A stretch of DNA of 64,000 bases from Bombyx mori (Eukaryota; Arthropoda; Insecta; Lepidoptera; Bombycidae). The stretch spans positions 9,238,001-9,302,000 of the forward strand of contig NC_085107.1 of assembly GCF_030269925.1 (NCBI RefSeq), written 5' to 3'. Of the stretch, positions 15,001-22,975 are shown piece after piece. A program made the translations under genes and the position numbers. Within the stretch, counting starts at the first letter, position 1. Each line of letters starts with the position of its first letter. The notes under the pieces were generated by a model. The model was not told the DNA's origin, searched no databases, and was given only the letters and a program-made list of their open reading frames with translations.

Positions 15001-18000
15001 GTTAGACCACCTGTTAATAAATGGTCTTCAGACGACTTACTATCAGCGAAGGACTCTTTTAGAAGTCATTAAATATAAATCATTTTACTATAGAATTTAT
15101 TTGTAATTACTTTTTTTTTTTTATCTTAAATAATCTTACTATAAATTAACTTGCAGGGCACTACTGACATCGTCCAAAAGCATTCATGCAACAGCTATAT
15201 ACTTGGAGAATTTGCATATTATTTTAAGGAAATGCCAAACTAAAGATTCCGAGAATGAAGTGTTGCCAATATTGTATATGAGCCTCGACAGCAAGATCCA
15301 ACAAATACAGGTTTGTTAATAACTTTATTCATAAAAATAAAATTTTATATACCTCCGATACTATTCATGTATTGACCAACAACGACTTTAGTCCTATGCG
15401 GCCATCTTTGTCGATAATACATACTTAATGATTACAAACGCTAACATCATTGAACGGTTACATAGATTTTACTGGCGGTAGGACGTCTTGTGAGTCCGCG
15501 CGGATAGGTACCACCACCCTGCCTATTTCTGCCGTAAAACAGTAATGCGTTTCGGTTTGAAGGGTGGGGCAGCCGTTGTAACTATACTGAGACCCTTAGA
15601 ATTTATATCTCAAGGCGGATGGCTTATTTACGTAGATGTCTATGGGCTCCGGTAACCACTTAACACCAGGAGGGCTGAGAGCTCGTCCACCCATATAAGC
15701 AATAAAAAAAATATAGAAATAGATAATATTTCATTTACTATTAAAGGTTCTATTGTCGTGTTTTCGTTTCAGTTGGCATCACTGACTGCTGCACAGAACG
15801 TTACTGAATTTATTGATGAGAGAACTCTGTGCGTGACCATTCTTCCTAAAGTCAGGATCATATTCGAAAATAATCAGACAGACCACAAAGTGGTCTTTTT
15901 GGTATTAGCGTATTTCGAGAGGCTCTTACCTAGACTCGAACGCACCCATCTTCTTGAGCACATCATACCGACACTGCTCACCTTGAAACTCGGCGATCCG
16001 GAAATCATTCATCGGGTTGTCAGTAAGTAGTCGTGCGTTGTCCCCGGTGGTTTCGAAAGGGCATATCCACGTTTTAATTCCATTACAAAATGCCATCGGA
16101 ACTTCTGAATGCATGCAAGGCCCGGCGAAGCTCGCGAATTCGTGTAATAATCGCGCACACGCGAATGTTGAATCTTTTGCGAGGCCACAATCCGTTATTT
16201 TATTGCGTTTTAAAATCATTGACAATTCACCTTATTCATTTTACAGAGCTCTATAGAATCATGCTCGCAGAAAAGAAGTTTGCACTGACTGCTAACGTTA
16301 TGGCCCTGAAGATGATACCAACATTAGCTCCACAGATGGTCAACACGGCTTTAACTGTTGATCAGTTTGCGAACCTTATTGAGGTATTTATGATCTAATT
16401 ATATAGTTTAAATATTAATTGACCAAATAAACACTTAAGAAACTATTATAAATAAAAACTTTTTAGCTTCTTCACGAAATAGTCGATGCTATCGATAAAT
16501 CTCAACGGTTCAAGTTGAGGACGGAGGCTGCGAACCCGGCGACGGATCGCTATCGTTCATTACGTCATCAAATGAGTACCGACAACGTGACGGCGCCGCC
16601 ATTTAACATACCCAATCTGCGTGTGGAACAGCGCAAGACATCAAGCGCTGAAGACATGGCCCGCAAGAACTCAGCATCCGGGCCGTCTACTAGCAATCAA
16701 ACCGGGAGCATCAGCGGTCTTAAGAGTAAGATTAAACTTTTCTATTACCTACAATCTAATTCATACTGTTATAAATAAAAGAAATGTACAATTTGTGCAT
16801 TCAATGTGTTTCTCTGGTGGTCTGGTGGAAGAAAACTCACTTTCAAATTAAGCTCTCGTTTTATTAATATTAAATTATTTGTCTTTTTTATTTGTGAACA
16901 ATTTATTTATTTGATTTATTTTATTTGTTTCTCTCTTAAAGGTATAGTACAAATACAAATGGAAATTAACCTTATAATTAATTTTGTAAGCCTTTGAAAG
17001 AGCTGAAGTCTGTACTAGGTTCAAAGACCTGTATTACTGATCTCCAGGCTTCCTCCTTCTTAAGATAGATTAGGTTTTTTTTTTTATTGCCTTGGTAGGC
17101 AGACGAGCATACGGCCCACCTGATGGTGAGTGGTTACCGTCGCCCATGGACTTCAGCAATGCCAAGGGCAGAGCCAAGCCGCTGCCTACCGCTCCTAGGT
17201 TGGTTGGGTTAAGTCGTGAACAGATGCTGCGGACTAGTGTTGAGAGATCATTAGGTGTTATCATTTAAGATTGTAATTATAAGGAAGTATTAGGTAATAA
17301 GTGTGTGTGTGTGTGTGTGTGTGTGTGTTTAATTTATGTTGAAACTATTTTAAGTTATTAAGTAATTTATTGAACTATAGGGCTCGGACAATGGATTTTC
17401 GGATCGAACACTTCGAACAGTAACAATGAGAATAGTAACTTCCTTCGGGTGGCGAATGCTTTCCCCAATCGTCGTTTATCCGACAACACTTTGATGACGC
17501 CAAAAATCCGCATCGCCCCATCTTGTGCTTCGTCTCCTGGTGGCACTCCGGGAGGCACGGCGGGGCTCCCTACACGCCGCCACTCGAGCATAGGGCCCCA
17601 GGAACGTCGTGGATCTACCGTCAATCTATCTCCGCCTACAGTAAGTCAAATGCGTCTACTATTATATACCTGTAATAAAACTAACTATATTATACACTAG
17701 CTGACCCGGCAGACTTCGTAGTGCCTCAATCGATAAATAAAAGACCGACGGGGGACACATCAAAGGAAAAACAAAATTGTTATTTTTATTTAATTTCGAG
17801 CATTTTCATATTTTTCTACCTTTTAAACCTTCTCTGGACTTCCACAAATAATTCAAGACCAAAATAGTCAAATCGGTTCAGCCGTTCTCGAGTTTTAGCG
17901 AGACTAACGAACAGCAATTCATTTTTATATATAGAGATTAAAGATAGTTATTTATCAAAAAAATCGATATAACTATGAGATGTTTGCTCGTAATCTCCAT

Positions 18001-21000
18001 TTGAACTCCATTAGAAGGTATTTTGAAAAAATGGATCTTTTCATACATATGTGTATAGAATCTTATATATAGTTACTGTTTTACTAGTCTATACTAATAT
18101 ATAAATCTACAGCGGTTTTTACCGATGTTCCGTTATAACTACTGAACCATGCATCCGATTGACTTGAAACATGGATGTTGAAAATACATGTACTTAATGG
18201 ATAGGCTAATATTTATATGAGTGTTGAACTCTCTACACTAGTTGCGGGGGCGTTAATGATGAGAATCTTTATGGGGTTGAGGAATAATAATGTTAATTTT
18301 AAATGTCCAGCGAAGCGGACGGGTACAACTAGTAGGTTAATAAAAGCAGTAAGCTTGCGCCTCCGCTCATAGGAGTTGTTTTCACAGGCCCACCAGTACA
18401 GGGGCCGCGGCGGCTCAGGCTCGAGCCTGTCCGTGCCATCAACTTCGCATTGTGCTGTAAGTGAAGTTCACCCAGCAGATCTGCCAGGCTGCGTGCTCCC
18501 GCAAATCCCTATGTTCAGTGCTCATCTATAACCGGCTTAATATAATGTCATCTGTTCTCTTATTCGGTTGTCTTTTTCCCAAGCCGACCGGGAAAGATAT
18601 TGCACCATTTCCATCATCATTATATGTACATACGTCTGTCTATATTGCACGAACCTGGTCGTAACTACACTATGAATTTTCTGTACCCGCATATTCCATC
18701 GCATTCTGTAATCAAAGCTATCTCTTACGTCACTGTGTAACGAAGTATGCGTGGCAAGCAACAGACTTTCGTAATACAATGAACCGATGCATGTTCGTTG
18801 CCTGCTGTGTTTATTTGTAAACGAAGTTACGACCGCGTCGAGTTGAACGCATCTGCATAACGCTGAGGGCTCCCTCCGTTCGTCTACGGTTGGCGCGAAC
18901 ACCTCTACGATTTACAGACGCATTGGTTTTTTGTTTTGTTCCCGAACAAAACTACAGTTTTTTTTTTCAAAATTTAACCAACGATGAGACAGGTCGACTT
19001 TCCAGACCATAATTGGCCAATAGTTTCAACGAAGACTTAAAGAATAGGTACGAAGTAAATAACAATGAAAATCAGCTCGACAGGATTGATGTTTAGGTAA
19101 ATATAATTTGATGTATATGTGTGTGCTTGAGTACTGTCAGTAGATTTCATTCGTTTAATACCTTGTAGAGGGCTCTGTTATAATTCTAATACTGTCGCTG
19201 TCATTTACTGTTGTACTGTTTTTCTTCTAAACAGATTGCATGGAGCATGGCCGTAAGTATTTCTTTTCAAAAACTATCACTTCAGTTAGATAACTTCTTT
19301 TATAACTAAAACATTAAATAATAAAAAAGGCTTTATGTTGCTTTTATGGGAAAATTGCTATAGAAGTCGCTTAGTATAAATTATAGCATGCCTGCCATTT
19401 ACGACTATATGATCCGTGTGACCGTGTGCTTGATAATAAATAGATTAGTTTAAAAAAAAAAATACCGCGCATAGAAAATATATGTGCTTAGACTAAGTAA
19501 TTAGGTATTCTTTTAGTACTCCAAAAAATCTTGTTATTGCAGTTAATACATGTGATCAAAACATGGTCGAAGATTTCAACATAGTTAGTGTAGTATGTTA
19601 TACAACAGCACCGGCTATTTTCTTTTATAATGATGTGTTTTATCGTATGTAGTCGACAGTAAGCATGCAGCAAATCTAATTTAAATTTAAAACTTGATAG
19701 CTCTCAATTTTATTTTGCTTTTTGTCTCAATTTTAGATTTATTTTGTAAAAAAAATCAACACTTACATAAACCTTTTACTAAATTGGTTTATATACGATG
19801 ATTTAGGTTGTCATGTTTTTTGTGAAAACGAATTACGGGGTAATCGTTTTTATTTTAAAACAAGAAAACAAAATCATATCACTACTACTACAAAATGAAC
19901 TTATTGTAATACATTACATTACTCATTACGGCAGATTTTTCTATTAAAAGAGAATATAAATAATATAACCAGTTCAAAGATTACTGAATTTCTAATAAAT
20001 TCTTACATAATTGATAACTATCAGCTCATGATAGAAAAATGAGTCCGAAAATACCATGATTTACATATGTAATCGCAAACATTTCATTAATAAGGTTATC
20101 TAAAATTGTATTATTAATCGTGTATTATAGGGCGGATCGGTACCAAACACATCATCAAGTGTGCCGTTTCTCTTGGCTTCATCGATGAATTCAATCAAGT
20201 CGCGTCGTCAATCGGGCGCTGCAGCTGGACCTCAAGGCTCCCCCCAAAGCTCCCGAGGCTCTCAAGGCATTTTACAACAGATTAGCAGTGGCATGGTAAG
20301 GCACCTGCACCTTGGCACTCCTATCACTACGCCCCCGCGCGTTGTCCGCACAATGAACTGGGCACAAACTGTCCAGAACGCCAAGATTGCAAGCTTGAAC
20401 GCTATACAAGCCACCGTCAAAAAATGCAACACACTCACTGTCCCGCTCCCGCGTTAAGAGCTCTCAGAGCATCAGGAGAGACGTTGGGCTGAGGGACGCG
20501 TACGTGGAAAATGAAAATCTCCTAGACCCTGTTTACCTTACCTTCCAATTTATTATATATCCAACCTTAATTGAATATGCACTATCCGTTGATGTTAGCG
20601 ATGATTTGACGTTGTAATTGATCTTAATCATAGTATATTAGAAACTGTTTTATTGTCATGTGGTAGTTATTGTAATGATACATTCAGTCAAAAAAGTATC
20701 GGGAATGAATGATTTGTTTTTGGTTCCGAACGATTTTTTTGTATTGGACTTTATGAAAAAAACGTGCTTAAATAAAAGCGGTCAAGATGTTTTAGAAGGT
20801 TTTCCTCGCTCTGGGAGGCCATCGACGTCTGCAACTGAAGTTAACATTGCAAATGTGAAAGAAAAAGTTACTTAAATTCAAATTTAAGAGGGATAGCCGC
20901 CGAACTTTCTGTGTCGATTTGTCGCTCACTAGTCGATTTCTATCATTTTAAATAATCACTTTTATATGAAATATTTTGCCGTTCGGCTAGTCCTAAGTGA

Positions 21001-22975
21001 CCTGAAGTTTCGTTAAAAACTCAGTCGCATAAGAGTCCCTGAGGTCATGCTACAACGAATCAATTCCGAAACTATATCAAGAAACGAAATATTAGTAATG
21101 GCGATACGTGGGCTTATGAGTTTGACATGCAAACTAATTAACAAGTTTCAGAGCTTTCCAACTGAACTGGAACCGGCAAAATCACGCCAAAGACGATCAA
21201 AAGTTAAAGTTATCTTGACTTTTTTTTATCATCGCGGTGTTGCGGTCTCCCACGTTATTTTGGATTCCCCGATCTCCTATCGACTCCCCAAGAACCGGAC
21301 ACAGTTCCCGGCAAACCCGTCGAATGCGACGAAGTGTTCTTCGTGCAACTTAGCCTACAGACACAGCCTACTGAGTTTCTAGCCAGATTTTCTCAGTGGT
21401 TCGTGATTCCGAGTTGGTGGTAGATTCAGTGAACCACAGTTATTGCTAGGGCAGATGTCTTCCAGGCTGATCTCTGGAATCCCGTTCGTCTACACATTCA
21501 GTGAAGCTAGCATGACCCCTCCAGGCTACAAGCAAAAGATAGACAAAAAATTGCTCAGTCGGAATTATTGCCGAAAGGTTTAACATTAAATAAAGAACAT
21601 CATTTGAGCGTTATGCGGCGTTTAAGAAAGACTCAACAAAAAATGCCAAATTTGTGAAAATAAACTGCTGGATTTTGCATTACGATAATGCGCCTTCGCT
21701 TAAAGACATCTTTGTGAACGAATTTTTGAACAAAAACTCAACAAATATCATTGAAAAACCACCTTATTCACCAGAAATAGCTCCCACCGGCTTCTTTCTT
21801 TTGTCTATACGCAAATTATCACTTTGTGACACCCGTTTTTTGATTCGGTAGAAGACATAAAGCAGAATTGGCTTCGAAAACTGAACTCAATTCCGAAAAA
21901 GCGTTCAAAATGTTTTGATCCCTGGATTATTGGTCGGCATAAGTGTAGCGTTTCTGAAAGAGTATACTTTGAAGGTAATAAAATAAATTTGGATGAATAA
22001 ATAACATTTTGTGTATTGTTGATCTTTTCCCGGTACTTTCTTGACAGAATACTATATCCTTCTTCGAAGTCCTTTTGTGTTTCCTGTCTTGGGCAGTATT
22101 GTATTTTTTCTAAGTCTCTTAATACTTAGTAATCGCTTAGTAATATTAGGAACAGATTACTTTAATAATAAACTGTTTACATTTGCTAAGGGTAATCGAT
22201 ACTTTGTGAGAAGCGGAGAAGCTTTAATCGGTATAATGTGGACATATCATGTAATTACCGTGAACTATGGTAATATGTCCAGTTGGATGAATGTTACAAA
22301 CATGTTGTATACAGCAAATCTTTATGTATACAGGTGCTGTGATATGGTATTGTTAAATTTGTAAGAGACTAATATAAAAAATATATTTTTGTTGTTGAAT
22401 TTACTAGTTATGATATATAATATTATTATATACCAATACGTTTCAGAATCGTTGCCCATAGAATGGGATGTTTACGTGCCAAAATTTAGGCGCATACTTT
22501 TGCAATTTAATTTTTATTTAAATGAATATCTTTTTTTAATTAAATGCATATCAATAATTGCTAACTAAAAAATTACTACGTATTTTTTGCTTGTGTAGTT
22601 CCTAATGCATCATTCAAAATAATAGGTAGTTGATGTAATGCATAGCTTATTTCATTTTGGTTTATTTTCATCGTTAAAACCTGGCATTCATTCAAAAGTA
22701 TCCAAAGCTCCTAATAACATAAATTCAAGACTCATTTTAAATTTCTCGAACAGATTAAGAAATCATATAATAAGAGTTTTCCTTAATTTTGTAAACAATA
22801 TAAAAAAATGACATCAAACACTATGTGATACTCGTAGTACAAACTCTACTTCGCCTACGAGCTATCATGATAGTACTTAAGTTGTTGAATTACAGTTAAG
22901 TTTGAAGCGGGCGGGGATAGCGCCATAAGTTCCGTGTCCACCCAACCGCGACCTCCGTACTCGCACAAACTTTAA
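70..22975 (+). CDS. SCYL2: SCYL2 (SCY1-like pseudokinase 2 / CVAK104), 5' partial
   Basis: SCYL2 is a catalytically weak or inactive kinase-like protein that binds clathrin and AP2 on coated vesicles. In-window coding exons: 70-297, 3650-3814, 5848-5968, 8425-8520, 10380-10525, 11772-11902, 12289-12412, 13730-13875, 15157-15310, 15773-16022, 16247-16383, 16467-16725, 17381-17640, 18388-18456, 19235-19252, 20131-20295 and possibly 22901-22975. All junctions are GT-AG, all phases agree, and they sum to 847 residues plus stop. Family-specific text is visible: VFVFDKKL, TEPILASLANIL, GAWKLFGFDF, PSLDFLAPE, SDMFSLGLVICAVFNNG. The kinase-like fold covers exons 1-6 and the alpha-helical HEAT-like part about exons 7-12; a Ser/Gly-rich tail follows. 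The HRD motif reads HRN, and the DFG site lies in FGFDF without DFG, as expected for this pseudokinase family. The human protein is about 929 residues, so roughly 50-60 N-terminal residues lie upstream of the window. Identity is very likely; the last exon is the uncertain part. Confidence 0.9.
1236..1477. mobile_element. TA-flanked MITE with a perfect inverted repeat
   Basis: Positions 1233-1275 and 1438-1480 are exact reverse complements over 43 bases, separated by 162 bases. Inside the arms a TA dinucleotide flanks each end (1234-1235 and 1478-1479), so the mobile unit is probably CATATCGACG...CGTCGATATG, 242 bp, with a TA target duplication. This pattern fits a non-autonomous Tc1/mariner-type element. 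There is no coding capacity. It lies in a SCYL2 intron. Confidence 0.7.
2229..2370 (+). repeat. Degenerate SINE-like fragment
   Basis: A scattered match to the SINE-like repeat described at 6340 (gtgggtggggcagcc core, a GAAGCAG segment before it). It is heavily diverged, without clear ends or duplication. Confidence 0.3.
3150..3290 (+). repeat. Interspersed repeat, 'family C' copy
   Basis: Contains the consensus seen in three places here: GGCAGC..CTT(G/A)GCTGTGCCC, then GTCCATG, then CACTTACCATCAGGTGGGC, ending in a short A-run. Sister copies are at about 17074-17205 and 54000-54118, both in the opposite orientation. Probably the 3' end of a retroposon. It lies in a SCYL2 intron. Confidence 0.6.
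3650..3814 (+). CDS. SCYL2: SCYL2 exon with polyproline insertion
   Basis: This 55-codon exon (phase 0 at both ends, acceptor AAATACAG, donor GTAATT) joins the kinase N-lobe to the C-lobe. It opens with a Pro/Gly-rich stretch and a run of about ten prolines encoded by CCA then CCG repeats (about 3727-3758). It then enters conserved sequence (EYHFLDIELRFGFLQ) that aligns with the family's Y-x-L-x-D-V-E-x-x-x-G-L-L-Q segment. The proline run sits where the human protein has a short loop, so it looks like a lineage-specific, repeat-driven loop expansion. Confidence 0.85.
6340..6579 (+). repeat. SINE-like repeat 'family A', copy 1
   Basis: About 240 bp beginning GGTGGTAGGACCTCTTGTGAG, with a GAAGCAGTAATGCG block and a GGGTGGGGCA block, and ending CACCCATCTAAGCAATAAAAAA. 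Seven copies occur in this window. I recognise it as a very abundant Bombyx repeat, possibly the 3' end of the BMC1 LINE or a SINE related to it; the name is from memory. It lies in a SCYL2 intron. Confidence 0.8.
7091..7531 (-). mobile_element. Non-autonomous Helitron-like element (family F, copy 1)
   Basis: On the - strand it starts A|TC at 7531 and ends CTAG|T at 7091. A perfect hairpin (TAGTCGAA/TTCGACTA, 7106-7122) lies 11 nt upstream of the terminal CTAG. A TC start, CTAG end, subterminal hairpin and insertion between A and T are the standard Helitron signature. It contains a long TG tract at about 7268-7338. A longer relative (44766-45436) lies in BAG6. No replication or helicase ORF is present. 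Confidence 0.75.
8700..8917 (+). mobile_element. Short LINE-tail element with 10-bp target duplication
   Basis: GGAATCTTTA occurs at 8700-8709 and again at 8908-8917, bracketing a 198-bp unit. The unit has a CTCAGCGGGTCGCGATTCCG block, a CTGTTAGCAAATCCCACCC block, and an end in GGCCACCAGTAATCTCTCAAATA plus an A-run. The same 3' tail ends the LINE at 25817-28230, so this is a 5'-truncated LINE copy or a SINE that borrowed the tail. It lies between SCYL2 exons. Confidence 0.8.
9591..9815 (+). repeat. SINE-like repeat 'family A', copy 2
   Basis: Same repeat as at 6340, starting TTGGTGGTAGGACCGC and ending CACCCATCAAAGAAATAAAAATG. It has a small internal deletion in the CCACCACCCTGCC segment. 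It lies in a SCYL2 intron. Confidence 0.75.
10995..11062. repeat. Tandem duplication of a 34-bp unit
   Basis: Two adjacent 34-base copies (10995-11028, 11029-11062), each starting GCCTACAATATT and ending GACAGAAAT, differ at one position. A recent local duplication just upstream of the Helitron at 11160. Confidence 0.8.
11160..11500 (+). mobile_element. Non-autonomous Helitron-like element with nested piece
   Basis: It starts A|TCTATACATATAAATAAAA at 11160 and ends GGGTCGCTAG|T at 11500, preceded by an imperfect hairpin around GCGAAGC. It carries a (TCTG)n tract and a CCGGCTAATCTCTGG block that I recognise as a common moth repeat. A second, reversed CTAG end at about 11383 (ACTAGCTTCGCC) followed by CCGCGG repeats suggests a second truncated Helitron inside it. 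No ORF. Confidence 0.65.
13251..13687 (-). mobile_element. Non-autonomous Helitron-like element
   Basis: Read on the - strand it begins TCTATACTAATATTATAAAG at 13687 and ends CTAG|T at 13251, with a GC-rich inverted segment next to the CTAG end. This start is the one I know from moth Helitrons. It is followed by (TTTG)n and a GAAACTACTGAAC block. The base before TC is G rather than A, so the 5' boundary is slightly less certain. The element ends 43 nt upstream of SCYL2 exon 13730-13875. Confidence 0.65.
14534..14795 (-). repeat. SINE-like repeat 'family A', copy 3, with TGACCTT duplication
   Basis: Reverse-oriented copy: T-run, ATTGCTTAGATCGG, ACCTGGTGTTAAGTGG, then TCCTACCACCAGTAAAAG. TGACCTT occurs on both sides (14534-14540 and 14789-14795), a probable 7-bp target-site duplication around a 248-bp unit. 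It is the best-bounded copy of the family here. Confidence 0.75.
15471..15710 (+). repeat. SINE-like repeat 'family A', copy 4
   Basis: Starts ACTGGCGGTAGGAC and ends CACCCATATAAGCAATAAAA. It sits between SCYL2 exons 15157-15310 and 15773-16022, ending about 60 nt before the latter and so close to that acceptor. Confidence 0.75.
17074..17205 (-). repeat. Interspersed repeat 'family C', copy 2
   Basis: T-run then ATTGCCTTGGTAGGCAGACG, CGGCCCACCTGATGGTGAG, GTCGCCCATGGAC, CAATGCCAAGGGCAGAGCC. It is the best-preserved copy of the repeat also seen at 3150 and 54000. It lies in a SCYL2 intron. Confidence 0.7.
17301..17328. repeat. TG microsatellite
   Basis: An uninterrupted TG tract in the intron before SCYL2 exon 17381-17640. 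Confidence 0.95.
17697..17937 (-). mobile_element. Non-autonomous Helitron-like element (family E, copy 1)
   Basis: The - strand reads A|TCTCTATATATAAAAATG at 17937 to GGGTCAGCTAG|T at 17697. An inner block reads TCGTTAGTCTCGCTAAAACT. Sister copies are at 40766-41037 and 43336-43626. It ends 56 nt downstream of the SCYL2 donor at 17640. Confidence 0.65.
18088..18332 (+). mobile_element. Non-autonomous Helitron-like element, 245 bp
   Basis: It begins TCTATACTAATATATAAATC at 18088 and ends GGGTACAACTAG|T at 18332. A hairpin (GTCC-A-GC-GAA-GC-GGAC, 18305-18320) precedes the CTAG by 8 nt. It ends 55 nt upstream of SCYL2 exon 18388-18456. Confidence 0.7.
19235..19252 (+). CDS. SCYL2: SCYL2 18-nt microexon
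   Basis: An in-frame six-codon exon encoding IAWSMA lies between a strong pyrimidine-rich acceptor (ttcttctaaacag) and a consensus donor (gtaagtat). Both neighbours (18388-18456 and 20131-20295) end or begin in phase 0, so including or skipping it keeps the frame. It is far too short to appear in ORF scans. I infer that it is a cassette microexon in the Ser/Gly-rich C-terminal tail. Confidence 0.65.
20131..20457 (+). CDS. SCYL2: SCYL2 3'-proximal exon, splice or read-through
   Basis: The acceptor TGTATTATAG opens a Ser/Gly/Gln-rich frame (SSMNSIKSRRQSG, GSPQSSRGSQG, ILQQISSGM). At 20295/20296 there is a good donor, ATG|GTAAGG. If it is not used, the frame continues 53 codons to a TAA at 20455-20457 and adds a basic, Thr-rich tail. 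If it is used, the frame can join 22901-22975. The read-through segment has above-background GC, so either ending is possible; the two may be alternative C-termini. Confidence 0.6.
   Translation, partial: GGSVPNTSSSVPFLLASSMNSIKSRRQSGAAAGPQGSPQSSRGSQGILQQISSGMVRHLHLGTPITTPPRVVRTMNWAQTVQNAKIASLNAIQATVKKCNTLTVPLPR
20681..22051 (+). mobile_element. Degenerate mariner-type transposon with nested insertion
   Basis: Imperfect terminal inverted repeats are visible: ATTCAGTCAAAAAAGTATCG at 20682 and the complement of GTCAAGAAAGTACCGGG near 22025-22050. Between them are broken transposase pieces: GFPRSGRPSTSATEVN (about 20803), GIAAELSVSICRSLV, KVKVILTFFYHRGV (about 21200) and HYDNAP...NEFLNKN...KPPYSPEIAPTGFF (about 21680-21800). 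The last catalytic Asp, normally in AP-x-D-F-F, is Gly here. Frames are broken in several places, so it cannot encode transposase. It probably lies in the last SCYL2 intron or its 3' flank. Confidence 0.75.
21243..21563 (+). repeat. Retroposon piece nested in the old mariner
   Basis: Mariner-like sequence stops after the HRGV segment and resumes near 21563 (LLPKGLTLNKEHH). The intervening GC-richer segment contains TTCTCAGTGGTTCGTGATTCCG and GGTAGATTCAGTGAACCAC, a diverged version of the LINE 3' UTR blocks at 8710 and 37533. The borders are approximate. Confidence 0.5.
22901..22975 (+). CDS. SCYL2: Candidate SCYL2 terminal coding exon
   Basis: A short GC-rich island stands out from AT-rich surroundings. 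From an acceptor ending at 22900 (tacagttaag, a tandem CAG/AAG arrangement) it reads 24 codons in phase 0, beginning FEAGGDS and ending PPYSHKL, then TAA at 22973-22975. Joined to the donor at 20295 it brings the protein close to the expected family length. The upstream CAG acceptor at 22895 would give a short, different end (stop within 11 codons). No transcript evidence is available here, and the old mariner at 20.7-22.05 kb would lie inside the final intron. Confidence 0.5.
   Translation, partial: FEAGGDSAISSVSTQPRPPYSHKL

Noticed and set aside
18537..18902. 121-codon open frame on the - strand in a SCYL2 intron
   Set aside because: No recognisable motif, no codon-bias signal, no splice context. 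It lies between well-supported SCYL2 exons on the opposite strand.
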